Shown here piece by piece: positions 45,073 through 54,879 of a stretch of 64,000 nucleotides of DNA (positions are counted from its first letter, which is position 1; each line of letters starts with the position of its first letter). The stretch is from NCBI GenBank assembly GCA_009767595.1, contig VSDK01012328.1, positions 4,671 to 68,670 of the forward strand. The letters run 5' to 3'. Made by a program: the position numbers and the translations under genes. The DNA is from Symbiodinium kawagutii (lineage: Eukaryota; Sar; Dinophyceae; Suessiales; Symbiodiniaceae). The notes beneath the pieces are model-generated. The model did not search any database and was not told the DNA's origin. It worked only from the letters and a program-made list of their open reading frames with translations.

Positions 45073-45119
<47 letters not shown>

Positions 45120-45120
45120 C

Positions 45121-45161
<41 letters not shown>

Positions 45162-48100
45162 AAGGGAGATAGATGGATGGATGGATGGATGGACGGACGG
45201 ACGGACGGACGGACGGATGGATGGATGGATGGATGGATGGATAGATAGATAGATAGATAGATCAACACACCCATATACATACACACATGCATGTGCCACG
45301 AAACTGCACTACACAACAGCAGCAAACTTCAGGATCGAGTCCACACTTGGTGGCAGCTGGAAACAGTTCAAATTTGGACGCAACTGTTTCTCTGGTTGTT
45401 GTTCTTTGTAAGGGAAAAACCATTAGTAATGGTTCTTCATGCTAGGGGACAATAACCAAAAACACTATGGTTAAACAACTACTAGTTGGTGGTTTAAACA
45501 TGTCTTGTTTTTCTCCAGTGTTAACCAATGGTTGGTTGGTTGACAAAGATATTTGTTCCTAGTGAGTGATACCACCACTTCTAAACATTTTTCCCTATGA
45601 TTGTTTGGTTGACCTGCACATGTTTTTTCATAAGGGTGCTTCAACCACCAACCAGTTCTCTAAGGAGAATGCTCGAAACACTTTGTCGATCATCCGTCAG
45701 CACGCGCCCATCGGCGCGGCCTCTTGGTGAACGAAAGTGGGAACCGACACACACACTGCGACTGAACGCCGGGTCTTGCCATAGATGTGAGAAGTTTGCT
45801 CGATGGTCATGATTGATAATATGCAGCTCCAAACCATAGAGATATGCACAACTGTATTTCCATGAATAATCTCAATTGAATATGCAATATGTCTATATCA
45901 ATTGATGTGAATAAGCCCATCATGCCACCACCAATGATGTAGCCACGATCCACAGGCTGCATGCTGCACCGGGGCTACCTTCACCCAGCACCCGGGTCCT
46001 TTCAATGATTTGTGGGAATCATGGTTAGGTCGCACCGACGAAAATTGGGACAGTTGGCCCATCAAAAAAAAGTGTTCTCCCGGGGATGGTTTCTTGGTGA
46101 TGCTCACATTTTGCTGGTCACGGGGGATTGTTGGACCAACTGTCCCAATGATCCAGTCACCAGTGACCACGAAAATGGTGAGCATCACAGCAGACCAACT
46201 GTCCAGTTATATTTCTTTGGGATGGTTCTGCTGAAGCATTGATATGAAACGCATGGTCCAAAGCTCCAAATTGGATACCTTTGTAGCTACAATGATGTGC
46301 GAAAAACCCGGTGACAGCTCTCAAGTTGGCTTCGTTTCATCTCAGCTTCCACGTGAGTGGACTGGAGTCCGTGGTGGAAAGTCACCGCAAGAAGTCGTGA
46401 TTGTTCGATCATGGTTCATGATGAATTGGGGAAGAAATTTAGGGTACCAACATGCGCCGAGCGTCCCAAGGTATGATATATTCAGAGGTGATGTGTCACA
46501 TCTGAAACGTCCCATTTGCTTCAATGAAAGACGTCTAAACAAAAATCCCTGCGGTCCTGGCCGGATTCGGGCTGATGTCCTTGGCAGATTTGGTAGCCTC
46601 AGGCGACCAAAGATCTGAAACTCTTCTTGGTGACCTCAGATTTCCACTGCCCGCGCTCCGAGTTCATCTTCAGGCACGGGGTGATGTCCGGTCGCGCCTG
46701 GCTGGGCCCTTCCAAGACTGGCCGGTGGATGATGGTTGATGGCCCATGATGAAGGGATTCGCACCAACAACTGTGATAGTAGCTGTAGCCATCTTTTGAC
46801 CATCTGGTGGTTTCTCAAAATGGCTATGGGTCAATATTAACCAACCAACTAATGGTGCATAATGACCAACAATAATAGTGGGAAAACAATGGTTAATGGT
46901 GGGGAACTAGGGGTACGGGGTTTTGACCCACTGCCAAATAGGGACCCCCCAAAATGGATGGTTTATTACTATACATGCTTAACCTTGCATGATTTAGGGG
47001 TATTTTGAGAAACACCCACCTAGTCAAAAATGAACTAGGGGTTGAAACCACCAACGAGGTAGTTACCATCTTAGATCAAACCTTTGACCAAGTGAGTTCA
47101 AAGAGTTGTCATCAACCATTCTATGACCGTCAGAATCCATCACTAGCAACAGTTTGACGAAATGTGGCTATGGGTCAAAACCCTGTACCCCTGGTTCCCC
47201 TATCATTAATTATTGTTTTCCCTATTATGGGTTCGTGATTGTCCCCCATGAAATTGGTTAGTTAATATTGACCACCCATAACCATATAGTTGGTATAAAT
47301 TAGTGATCATCCCCTAACCATTAACTAGCTATTGTTATTGACAATATTAAACATATAGTTAATATAAATCCCCTATTAGTTGTTAACCCGTTCATTGTGA
47401 TCATCCCCTATTAGTTGCTAGTGATCATCCCCTAATTATTTGAATCCCCTATTAGTTGTTAACTAGCTATTGTTATTGACAATATTAAACATATATAGTT
47501 GATATAAATCCAACTATTGTTATGGATCACCATATGGATTATAACCATATTCTTAACCAGTTGATATAAATCCCCTATTGGTTATGAAGTGGCTATTGTT
47601 GAAGTAGTTCAGTGCTTGACCCATTCGCACCATGTCCATCCAAGTCATTCAGCGGCCCAAGTTGGCACCGGATCCAGGAACGTTTTCGAATCGGAAGGAG
47701 CCGGAGATTTGGTCATCGAAGCATCGGCAGCCTACAGCGGTGGCTAGCAGATCAACCGGTCCTGTGCGGGTAGCATGGTTAGATTGGTTCGGTCATTACC
47801 AACCAAATTATGTAACCATTCTCGACTTATAGCCAAGTGATGGATCACCAAGTATTGCCAATTGACTAGTCGAATGGGTCAATAGTCATCATTCGTGAGC
47901 TTGATTTTTTCAACCAAACTGGAGAGTAATGGGCGGTCATGGGTCACTACCAACCATTGGTCATGTGTCAGGGTTTTGACCTATAGTTAGGGTCGTTTTT
48001 TGAAAATGATAATGTTGAATATGGTTTGTAAATGGTTGGGTTATTGACCATGTTCACATGTACCTGGATGTTTTTTGTGAACCAGGTTATCGGATATATT

Positions 48101-50540
48101 TTTTATACAGGTAAATAAATGAATATATATATATGTACTTTCATTTAAAGTATATATATATATTATTTGTTTACAAATAGCAATTACGGTTTGTTTATAA
48201 ACCTGGCTATTTGTTGATCATTTGTTAATTCAAGTTTTCTCTTTTGATCCGTGCCCGCGTGATACAATTTGGAATTCCAACAGATGTGGCTCAATCAACC
48301 CGGTGTAACCATCAAATGCTGGAACATCAAAGGAGTTCAGGACCAGGTACCTTGTGCACTCCCTAAAACTACGACATAGGCAACTGACAGGCACTGGTGC
48401 CCGTGAAACTGTGGGGTGTATCATCCAACCTTTGGGCGGGGCTGGCTGGAGCGCAAGCTGTGTCAAGGAGGGAAGTTTGGATAAAACAACGGCTGGGGGG
48501 TTGTTACTGGCTGGGGGACCGCCAAGTTATGGTTGGTTGACTGCAATACATGGTTCGTATTAGATGATAGCTGAGGGTACCCCTATTTTTGGAAACATTC
48601 ACTTCTTGTGCTTGAGTTCTTAGCAGTTGGATGTTTCTCCATAAGAAAGCAAAGACGTCATGCCAGAAATGTTGCTCCTGTTGATTGCACTGACTGGTCA
48701 ATTTCTTCTATAATTGTTGTTTTCACCAAGAAAGTACGTTCAAGAGAATCAGTAACACTAGCAGCACCATGCTGGTCAAGAAGAATGAACCAGTTGATCC
48801 TGTACTATGACAAGAAGAAGGGCTCCTGGTCATGAACCAACCGTATATGGTTAAGTCTAGCATTTTCAATAGTACCGATGTTCATGATTACACATGAGTT
48901 CTAGTATTCCGAACCATTATCAACCCCTCATTCTAGTATTTCTAGCCATTATACCACTGATTCTAATATTCCTAGTCCTGATAAACCCCTAATTCTACTA
49001 GTCCGAACCCATTCTGCACCACAAGTTCTAGTGCCATTCGCAGTACCCCGGTCGTCCTGGTTGGTTGCCTGGTTGCCTGCCCCGAGCACCCTGTTCGTTC
49101 GCAAGTGCCCTCGTGAGGTTTGCAAGATGACATTTCCAACTCCCCGGACCAGGTGCCGTTCATGTGTTGATGCGTTGAGTGGGAAAACCAATGGTTAATA
49201 GTGGATGTAGGTTGTCAGTAATATACGTATGGTGAATAACGTAAATTGAGTAATATACGTATGGGATGTATGTAATTGAGCTTATGTTGTTATTACCTAC
49301 GTTTGGTGAATAATACGGGATATAGGTTGTTAGTGGATGTTAGTGGATCATGAGGGATAAACACACTATGTTGAATGTCAAGAATTCATGGGTTCTTGTT
49401 AAATGGTTAATTATAGGGGATCATACCAACAATTACATGGGGATATACCAACTATGAACAACTATATATGGCTGTTGGGAGGGAGCGAGGTTCGCTTCGC
49501 CAGGGGTGGCCAGTGCTGGCCCTTTAAAGGGGGGGCATAGGGGCAGTAGCTACCAGGGGCGTTCTATCCAACTATTGGTTTACAAGTGGCTTGGTAATGG
49601 TTCATTTGGTTGGTGGTTTCAAACATGTGTTATTTTCCCTAGTAATTATGAACCATTGGTTGGTTGACTAGTATTTTTCATAGGGGTTGAAACCACCAAC
49701 CAGATAATGGCTAGTATTTAATTCAGTGGTGGAGGATAGTTTATATGAGTCACTAGTCCAAGAATTGATAGTAGAATTAGTCAACAATTATCAACTATGA
49801 TTGTAGTCATATGAAAGATTGTTGTACTACTACGATTGATATTAACCATTATTATCCATTGACTATCAATCGTAGCTCTCACAATGGTCATTAGTGGTGA
49901 CTATCTAACGGTAAACATCATGAATCAGTACTAGTGAACCATGGTGAATACCCCTTTTCAAAATTAGTTGTGCATACCCACGGACAATCACGGATGGTTT
50001 ATGTATGTATCCTATGGTTCATGGGTATCGACGGAAGTAGACGGCTACCAATTGCTAATCATTGTCCGACGGGCTACCTTCATATCCAGTGGTAAATGTT
50101 CATGTCTAATTGGTGGTAAACCATTGTAATCATCATACGGATATCCAATACTTGATCATAATGAACTATGGATCATTAATAACAAGCCACTCACAAAAAG
50201 CAAGCATGTATCATTTCTACTCACTATTAATGACCACCAATGGCCACTCATGCTCAAAGAAGCAACTATTAATCACCACTATGGGCTCCCAAACCATCAT
50301 TGTTCGAGGTTACGACCCATATTTTGGAGGCCAAACACCTGGCTTTTCTGGCTGCTTTGCTACCAGGAGATGTTGACAAGCTTCAACTTCCAACGGGCCA
50401 AAGACATCAACGACTGGGGCATCTTCCGTCGCTTGTGTCATGAACACGCCTTGATGACCAACTTGACCCTCGGATCTTCTTCAAATGTTGGCGCTGTTTT
50501 GCTTGTTACGTTGACTATTGTTGGTTGTCGGTTGTTGTTT

Positions 50541-50572
<32 letters not shown>

Positions 50573-51987
50573 GATGTTAATTAATTAATTAATGTTAATG
50601 TTCTTTACACTGGCTGGTCAAGGGTACATCCTTTTCAATTAGAAGACTCAAAGTGGTTTCCCAACTCTTAAAACAAGTTTACACATCGACATAGACAGAA
50701 TTTGCTCATTCTGATACACATGATTAGGAAACGATTTTAGGTGGAGGCAGATATTCGAATTGGCCATCGTTAATGTCCAAGATTGGTGGGTTTAATTTGG
50801 TTCAAGCATTTGTAGAATATTTGGCGTGAGATGACCCGCAACAGGCCATGATTGCTAATCCTCTTGACATCGATTGCTAGTCCGCTTCAGAGCCAATTCT
50901 CTTTGACTGGTCAATGTTTTCACCAACAGGTCATGATTTGTGGACTGGATTGAACGGGATGATGATGACCGTTGGCAAGGATGCTAATATTGTGACCACA
51001 AGTCAGAACAAACTATTTATATATCCGTTGATATCTCAACAATATGGCTATTGTCTATGCATCATTGTTATCTAATGATATTGAAAGAACCAACGATCCA
51101 AAACACGCCAAGGTAAATGGAGATACACTTTTGGATGGTTTGCGAGACGGAAGCCCTAAGGACAGAGCACTTTCTTCACAGACTCATCGTTGGTGGCTTG
51201 AGGTATTTCCGATTTTTCATCCTGGGAAGGTCAACTTGCACCGATCTTGGCGATGATTGAAACCACCAGCCAGTGAATTGCTGTGTTACAAGCATAATCA
51301 ACCACTTATACCGACCCTTCTTTCCCAGCTATCAATCAACCAATTCTGAACCCAGATGAACAAAGCAGCTGATCTATCAGAAAGAACATCTTGTTCTGCT
51401 GGGTGTGTTTGGCTATATCGTTGACCATGATCAACAATTGCGCTCTGGTGAATCACCGTGGCCATGGAAAATCTGCCACTTATAGCTGATTTCCCAAAGG
51501 TTTCCCCTCCAACAAATGGTGGATTTTCCATTGCCAGCTATAGTTCACCAACTGTACTTAGAGGAAAATAGCTGATTTCCAAGGGGTTTCCATTGCCAGC
51601 TTAGTTAACCAAAGGGTTGGACCGTGACAACCAATGCTACTCAGCTCGATCAGGATGGGCTTGGAGCTTAACCAATATGGCGTGAAGCAGCAGAACCCCA
51701 AGCATTTCGACGCTTGGCCGCTTCTGTTGAGCCATGGAACATGTTGTGGATGGTAAGTAAATGGTTGATTGATAGTTTATGATTTCTGATGGCTCCTGAT
51801 GTTTGACATTGCTTAGTCATGGCTTCCTAGTAACAAATCATTGACCTTTCTTCATCCATGCCGGGCCCAGGGTTGCCCTTCGCCTCAGCATCAGGACAAC
51901 GCGACTAGCCAACTCCTTAAGCTTATTGAGAAGGCTCGCAAAGGCCAGTTTTCCACCAATTCGTTCGGCGGCTGTGAGATGTCGTGA
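38053..51987 (+). CDS. DUF218/YdcF-like protein, tandem copy B (11 exons, spliced)
   Basis: A second head-to-tail DUF218 gene. Exons in order: [66 protein letters not shown]...[86 protein letters not shown]...[42 protein letters not shown] to a stop at 51987. All DUF218 motifs are intact and the joined frame is about 211 residues, so I infer a functional gene. Compared with copy A it has two extra introns in the SGAD region, one intron shifted near the C-terminus and an extra last exon. A linker between exons e and f is unresolved. Both copies lie on the same strand about 2.9 kb apart, typical of dinoflagellate tandem genes. Confidence 0.8.
38150..38370. repeat. AAATGATGGTT tandem repeat
   Basis: Five near-perfect 11-bp units at 38203-38255 within a wider area of GATGGTT words. 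Confidence 0.85.
38437..38548. mobile_element. F2 element with ACAT duplication
   Basis: GGCTGTGGGTCAATATTTAC to GGTTTTGACCCACAGCC. ACAT at 38433-38436 and 38549-38552. Because ACAT is not a palindrome of the terminus, this is the clearest evidence that the 4 bp are a target duplication. Confidence 0.9.
38942..38990. repeat. CG then GT dinucleotide microsatellite
   Basis: A (CG)n start passing into (GT)n; a smaller (AC)n lies at 39110-39124. Both create spurious Cys/Val and His/Thr frames. Confidence 0.95.
39660..39790. repeat. TA-rich tract
   Basis: Repeated TATATATATA runs within about 130 bp, shortly before exon b1. Confidence 0.85.
39878..39938 (+). CDS. DUF218 copy B, exon b1
   Basis: Acceptor CCCGCAG|GTG; donor GGGGATG|GTGACG (GT). 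It encodes [20 protein letters not shown] with one base over. The last base plus CT of exon b2 makes Ala. Copy A has no intron here. Confidence 0.8.
40020..40560. repeat. GGTTAACTAGTGGTTAA low-complexity intron
   Basis: Short variants of AGTGGTTAACTGGTGG repeat for about 500 bp after a GC-rich patch at 39940-40020. No coding signal. Confidence 0.6.
41569..41594 (+). CDS. DUF218 copy B, 26-nt microexon b2
   Basis: Acceptor TTTTGGAG|CTCC; donor GCTGAC|GCTCCC (GC). It encodes (A)PIILSGAD, the central strand of the fold. It is identified only because copy A carries LVLSGAD uninterrupted and because its phases fit both neighbours exactly. Confidence 0.75.
42436..42468 (+). CDS. DUF218 copy B, exon b3 (33 nt)
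   Basis: Acceptor TTTGAG|GTG; donor GAGGTG|GTTCCG (GT). It encodes [11 protein letters not shown], matching VSRVGTSEAQV of copy A. Both ends in phase 0. Confidence 0.8.
42730..42820. mobile_element. F5 element
   Basis: TGGTTTCAATCATTTTTATTT to TCGAAAACCACCAAGCAG, with internal TTTCCCTAG and GGCTGGTTGACATAT. Confidence 0.65.
43024..43056. repeat. ATTCATCAGGC triplicate
   Basis: Three perfect 11-bp units about 64 bases before exon c. Confidence 0.85.
43120..43194 (+). CDS. DUF218 copy B, exon c
   Basis: Acceptor CGCAAG|GCC; donor ACCATC|GACCTT (GA). It encodes [20 protein letters not shown] then ATNTI. Two codons shorter than copy A, at the loop before PTEAL. Confidence 0.85.
43262..43372. 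mobile_element. F1 element, diverged
   Basis: CTAGCCATAGGGAACCC to CCCTGCTTTAAGAAACCACC; the 5' terminal repeat is partly lost. Confidence 0.6.
44750..45040. repeat. TA tract and AGATT/AGACT pentamer repeats
   Basis: 44755-44845 is TATATATA-rich; 44865-45040 is made of GATTAGATTAGACTAGAC units. Confidence 0.85.
45041..45263. repeat. compound tetranucleotide microsatellite GATA-GATG-GACG-GATG-GATA
   Basis: About 220 bp of near-symmetric arrangement: GATA units, then GATG, GACG at 45192-45217, GATG and GATA again. It produces spurious minus-strand frames of Ser-Ile-Tyr-Leu and Ser-Ile-His-Pro type. Confidence 0.95.
45487..45655. mobile_element. F5 element(s) ending 9 bases before exon c2
   Basis: TTGGTGGTTTAAACATGTC at one end, an internal second start-like part, and CATAAGGGTGCTTCAACCACCAACCAG at the other. 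Two overlapping or nested copies are likely, since length is about 170 bp against about 97 for single copies. Confidence 0.65.
45665..45715 (+). CDS. DUF218 copy B, exon c2
   Basis: Acceptor CTCTAAG|GAG; donor probably ATCGGC|GCGGCC (GC). It encodes [17 protein letters not shown], completing NTIENA. The end is uncertain by a few codons; copy A suggests it lies right after HAPI or G. Confidence 0.8.
46603..46673 (+). CDS. DUF218 copy B, exon d
   Basis: Acceptor CCTCAG|GCG; donor CTTCAG|GCACGG (GC). It encodes [20 protein letters not shown] then FIF(R), the same boundaries as copy A, where the donor is GA. Confidence 0.9.
46806..47017. mobile_element. F1 element carrying a nested F2 element
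   Basis: The outer F1 begins GGTGGTTTCTCAAAAT (46806-46821) and resumes at 46936 (AAATAGGGACCCCCCAAAAT) to TATTTTGAGAAACACCC. The inner F2 spans 46822-46935 (GGCTATGGGTCAATATTAAC to TTTTGACCCACTGCC). AAAT is present on both sides of F2 (46818-46821 and 46936-46939). Removing F2 and one AAAT restores a normal-length F1. Confidence 0.9.
47166..47600. mobile_element. F2 element (reverse) plus F3-type sequences
   Basis: Reverse F2 at 47166-47283 (GGCTATGGGTCAAAACCC to TGACCACCCATAACC), then repeated F3-like pieces (CTATTGTTATTGACAATATT occurs twice, at about 47329 and 47469) until just before the acceptor of exon e. Confidence 0.7.
47678..47739 (+). CDS. DUF218 copy B, exon e
   Basis: Acceptor GGATCCAG|GAAC; donor TACAGCG|GTGGCT (GT), forced by an in-frame TAG nine bases later. 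It encodes [20 protein letters not shown] after the shared Arg. The donor leaves one base, so a linker exon is expected before exon f. Confidence 0.85.
47740..50366. other. large intron between exons e and f
   Basis: Contains a TA-rich tract (48120-48170), an F1 fragment (about 48525-48600, ending GGGTACCCCTATTTTTGGAAAC), a G-rich patch at 49480-49560 and an F5 element at 49608-49703. A splice-bounded island at 48284-48346 ([20 protein letters not shown]) is the best candidate for the missing linker but has no copy A match. Confidence 0.5.
49608..49703. mobile_element. F5 element, best-preserved copy
   Basis: TGGTTGGTGGTTTCAAACAT to GGGGTTGAAACCACCAACCA, 96 bp, with internal TTTTCCCTAG and GGTTGGTTGACTAGTATTTT. 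Confidence 0.8.
50367..50464 (+). CDS. DUF218 copy B, exon f
   Basis: Acceptor TACCAG|GAG; donor AACTT|GACCCT (GA). It encodes [20 protein letters not shown], then [12 protein letters not shown]. It reads through the point where copy A has an intron and splices seven codons further downstream. Confidence 0.85.
50538..50595. repeat. TTG microsatellite and TTAA repeat
   Basis: (TTG)n at 50538-50573 followed by TTAATTAATTAATTAATG, just after exon f. Copy A has a (TTG)n tract in a different intron. Confidence 0.9.
51463..51600. mobile_element. F4 element(s)
   Basis: GGCCATGGAAAATCTGCC, AGCTGATTTCCCAAAGG, TGGATTTTCCATTGCCAGC, then AGCTGATTTCCAAGG and TTTCCATTGCCAGC; two overlapping copies of the F4 family first seen at 11168. 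Confidence 0.6.
51654..51711 (+). CDS. DUF218 copy B, exon g
   Basis: Acceptor CGATCAG|GATG; donor TTCGAC|GCTTGG (GC). It encodes (L)[19 protein letters not shown], aligning with KMRPWLCQYGIEKQNPEHFD of copy A. Confidence 0.8.
51895..51987 (+). CDS. DUF218 copy B, terminal exon h
   Basis: Acceptor GCATCAG|GAC, phase 0. It encodes [20 protein letters not shown], then [10 protein letters not shown] and TGA. No equivalent exon was found after copy A, whose exon g runs directly into a stop. The basic helix [11 protein letters not shown] is protein-like. Confidence 0.6.
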   Translation, partial: DNATSQLLKLIEKARKGQFSTNSFGGCEMS

Positions 51988-52329
51988 TCGGTTTAACCAG
52001 CGAAACATGCAGGTTTACAACAAGGATGTTTTGTTGCACATGTATTTGTATTTATATTTACATTTATATGTATACATGTTTACTTATTTAATATATATAT
52101 ATACACTATGTGATTATGTGTTTTCATTCATTGTTTTTCTTATACATACCTGCTTATCAAACCATTTGGTGAACCATAAGGCTTCACTAAATACAACCAC
52201 TATTGCGCAGGGGCTTTCCATGTCGTGGCATCACTACCGCAACCGCATGGCAATACACAACATCACCTAGGCCGCAACAACTTAACCCAATCTGACCTTC
52301 ATAGAGGAGATCCGTGGAAATCCCATGTA

Positions 52330-52448
52330 CTGGCTGCTGGTTTTGAACATTCTTTATTTTCCCTTGTAATTTACATTATCAACAATCGGTTTGTTGACTA
52401 GCATATTTTTTCAGATTTTTTTCAGTGGGGCAGTTAAAACACCAACAA
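52330..52448. mobile_element. F5 element, diverged
   Basis: CTGCTGGTTTTGAACATTC to GGGGCAGTTAAAACACCAAC, with internal TATTTTCCCTTG and GGTTTGTTGACTAGCAT. Confidence 0.55.
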
Positions 52449-54830
52449 TTATTAGAATTCCAAAGCTAAACTGAAACTTGTGAAATTTAAGTAACACAAT
52501 CCTTGTGGGCACGGCTCGCAGCCGCGCAGAATGATGCAAGCGCTTCGCATCGGTAGATCCTCCGATGCCACATGCTCCACCGTGGGGGACATCTCCGTGG
52601 TAGTCACCATCGCCGTTGTTGAGCCATAAGATTCCTTGACCACCTCGCAGGAGCAGATCCGTCTATTGGATGGTTTCTATCACCATCAGACCTACTGTTT
52701 GGTTGGTTTCTTTACGGGATGAGACCGTTCTTAGTTTGAGACTTTGGAAATATCTCACCATCTGTGGGCCTCGGTAATTGGTTTCCTTGGTGGTGATGAA
52801 ATTTGCATATCGTCTGTCTGGTGGAACGTGATATGTGGTAAGAACGAGTTTGGGTTTCATAATATGGAAGCTGTCCCTCTTTTATCCTCCAATCTGCGGC
52901 CAGAATGAGTAGGAATCACCTGGATATGCGTACGTGTACACATCATCATAGGTTGGAAGTACACCCCAAAACGAAGCAGTTGGGGATGGCAACACACTTG
53001 AAAACCTCAACTCTGGAGCGAAGCGCAGTTTCGATGGCTTCTTGTTGATTTTGTCCAAGGGCAGAGTCCCACGATGTCCAACGTGTGGAGTGTGAAATGT
53101 GTTTTTTCCCATTGCAAGTAAAGATCAATGCACGACCAAACTGTAAAGAAGATGTCGTTGAAAGCTCACGAGAAGCTAACGACATGACTTGACGAGATCA
53201 GATGACTGAATGGATTTGAGTGCCTTTCTTGTTTTGACCTGGAGCTAGTTGTACCACCAACTGCTAGACACACAAACTGAAACAATATTGTCAGTATTTG
53301 TTCCAAAGAACTATGTCAAATACGTCATTTGATCAGACTTTTGCGCTAGTTTTGGACATGGTCACACGTCTCTCCACGAGTGAGACCCTGTTGCTGTACT
53401 GCAGCGCTGCAGAACAGCCACAGAGAGTCCGAGGTTGTGTCAGATCGTGCCTGTTGAATCCCCAGAAGCTGAAATCCGAAGCGGACCCGGTGACCCATAT
53501 TGACCACCCAAACAGGGGATAAAACTTGGTGATTCCCATCCCTGGTTCGCACCATATGACCAAACCTGATCAAACCTGCTAGTTCCTTCCCAACCAGGAC
53601 TAGTTTGGTCATAGGATATTGGCTATTTTCGGTAGGGATTTGTTCGTACTATGTTGGGATGGTGCGCAGAATTGTTCAGAATTGCTGCAAAACTAACACA
53701 CAATTGACAGAATCTGTCTGGAATGCTGCAAAATCACCCGTGAAAGACTTCGCAATCCAGACACCCGACTCATTTTGAGATGATTGATGTTACAGGGATT
53801 TTCCAGTTCGCTGGGTTACTCCAACATGAGGAAATTGCTGATGGTAAAAACCCGGTCATACAAAAAGAGGCACTCGAAGATGAAAGAAATTGTCAATCAT
53901 AGGATGCCAGATCTATTGTTTGATATCTCTCATTTACCATGGATTTCCTCACATTCTGGCTGGTGTGATCGCAGCTGAGATATTGGTAATGACAATGACA
54001 CGACATGCTCACCAAGATGAGATACATCTGATTTATCAGGCTCCACTTCTAGGTGCCATGCCACTAGGCCCACTTTCCAGTTATTTACAGTACGCATAAT
54101 ACATTAATAGATTGTGCTGGATCATGGATAATGCCACGTCAGCAAGGGCAGATGAGTTGAAGAGATTAGTGTGGGATCCACATCAGGGACATACATTTTG
54201 ATGCTAGACTGTGAAGCGAGTTGTAAATACAAATATCTTGCATCAACCAGTATCAGCTCTGATTAGTGTTATTAGATATTAGATTGTATGTGAAGCAATT
54301 AGCAAGTCTTTTATGATTGGTAAGGTGATAACGATAATGAACATAGTACTAACCAACAACATATTTTGATACTATCTCAATTTGATCAACATAGCGTATT
54401 TTTGTTGACAAACTCTCGCAGGTAACGCATTGAACATTTCTTTCATGTTTGATTCTTGCCATTGAGGCTGGCCCTACCCTTCCAGCTACCTTCAAAAATG
54501 TAACCAACCCCCCAGAAAATGGTAGAAATCGGCTGGCTGCCTACCATTTCATGATAACTGGAAGCACAGGGTGGGCTGAACAAAAGAAAGATTGATTCTA
54601 GTTCCTGATCCACTGGATGAATCAACTGTGGCCATAGTTGTCCCACTTTAAACCCAGCAAATTCAGCTAGCCTTCCATGAGAACTTGTTATTCTTGAAAT
54701 TCTGTTTGGTTTCAGCCAATATTCTTGTACAGTTGGCCTCTTCGAAAAGGCATGATGGTTGGGTTTCCTGACGTACAACGGTACAACCTCTTGGGTTTCC
54801 CAACGTCTTAGGTCTGCAAGTCGGGGTTAG
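52449..54830. other. no gene assigned
   Basis: Several 60-90 codon frames on both strands (for example 53298-53522 on +) lack paired splice sites or any family motif. GC content is intermediate. An unrecognised exon could be here. Confidence 0.35.
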
Positions 54831-54879
54831 CCAATGGATACAGCATCCGAGTCCGTTTGGATCAGCTGCGCCGTCACGT

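Noticed and set aside
45021-45325. Two minus-strand frames of 92-94 codons rich in Ser-Ile-Tyr-Leu and Ser-Ile-His-Pro
   Set aside because: They are translations of the GATA/GATG/GACG tetranucleotide array; any frame lacking stops in the unit stays open.
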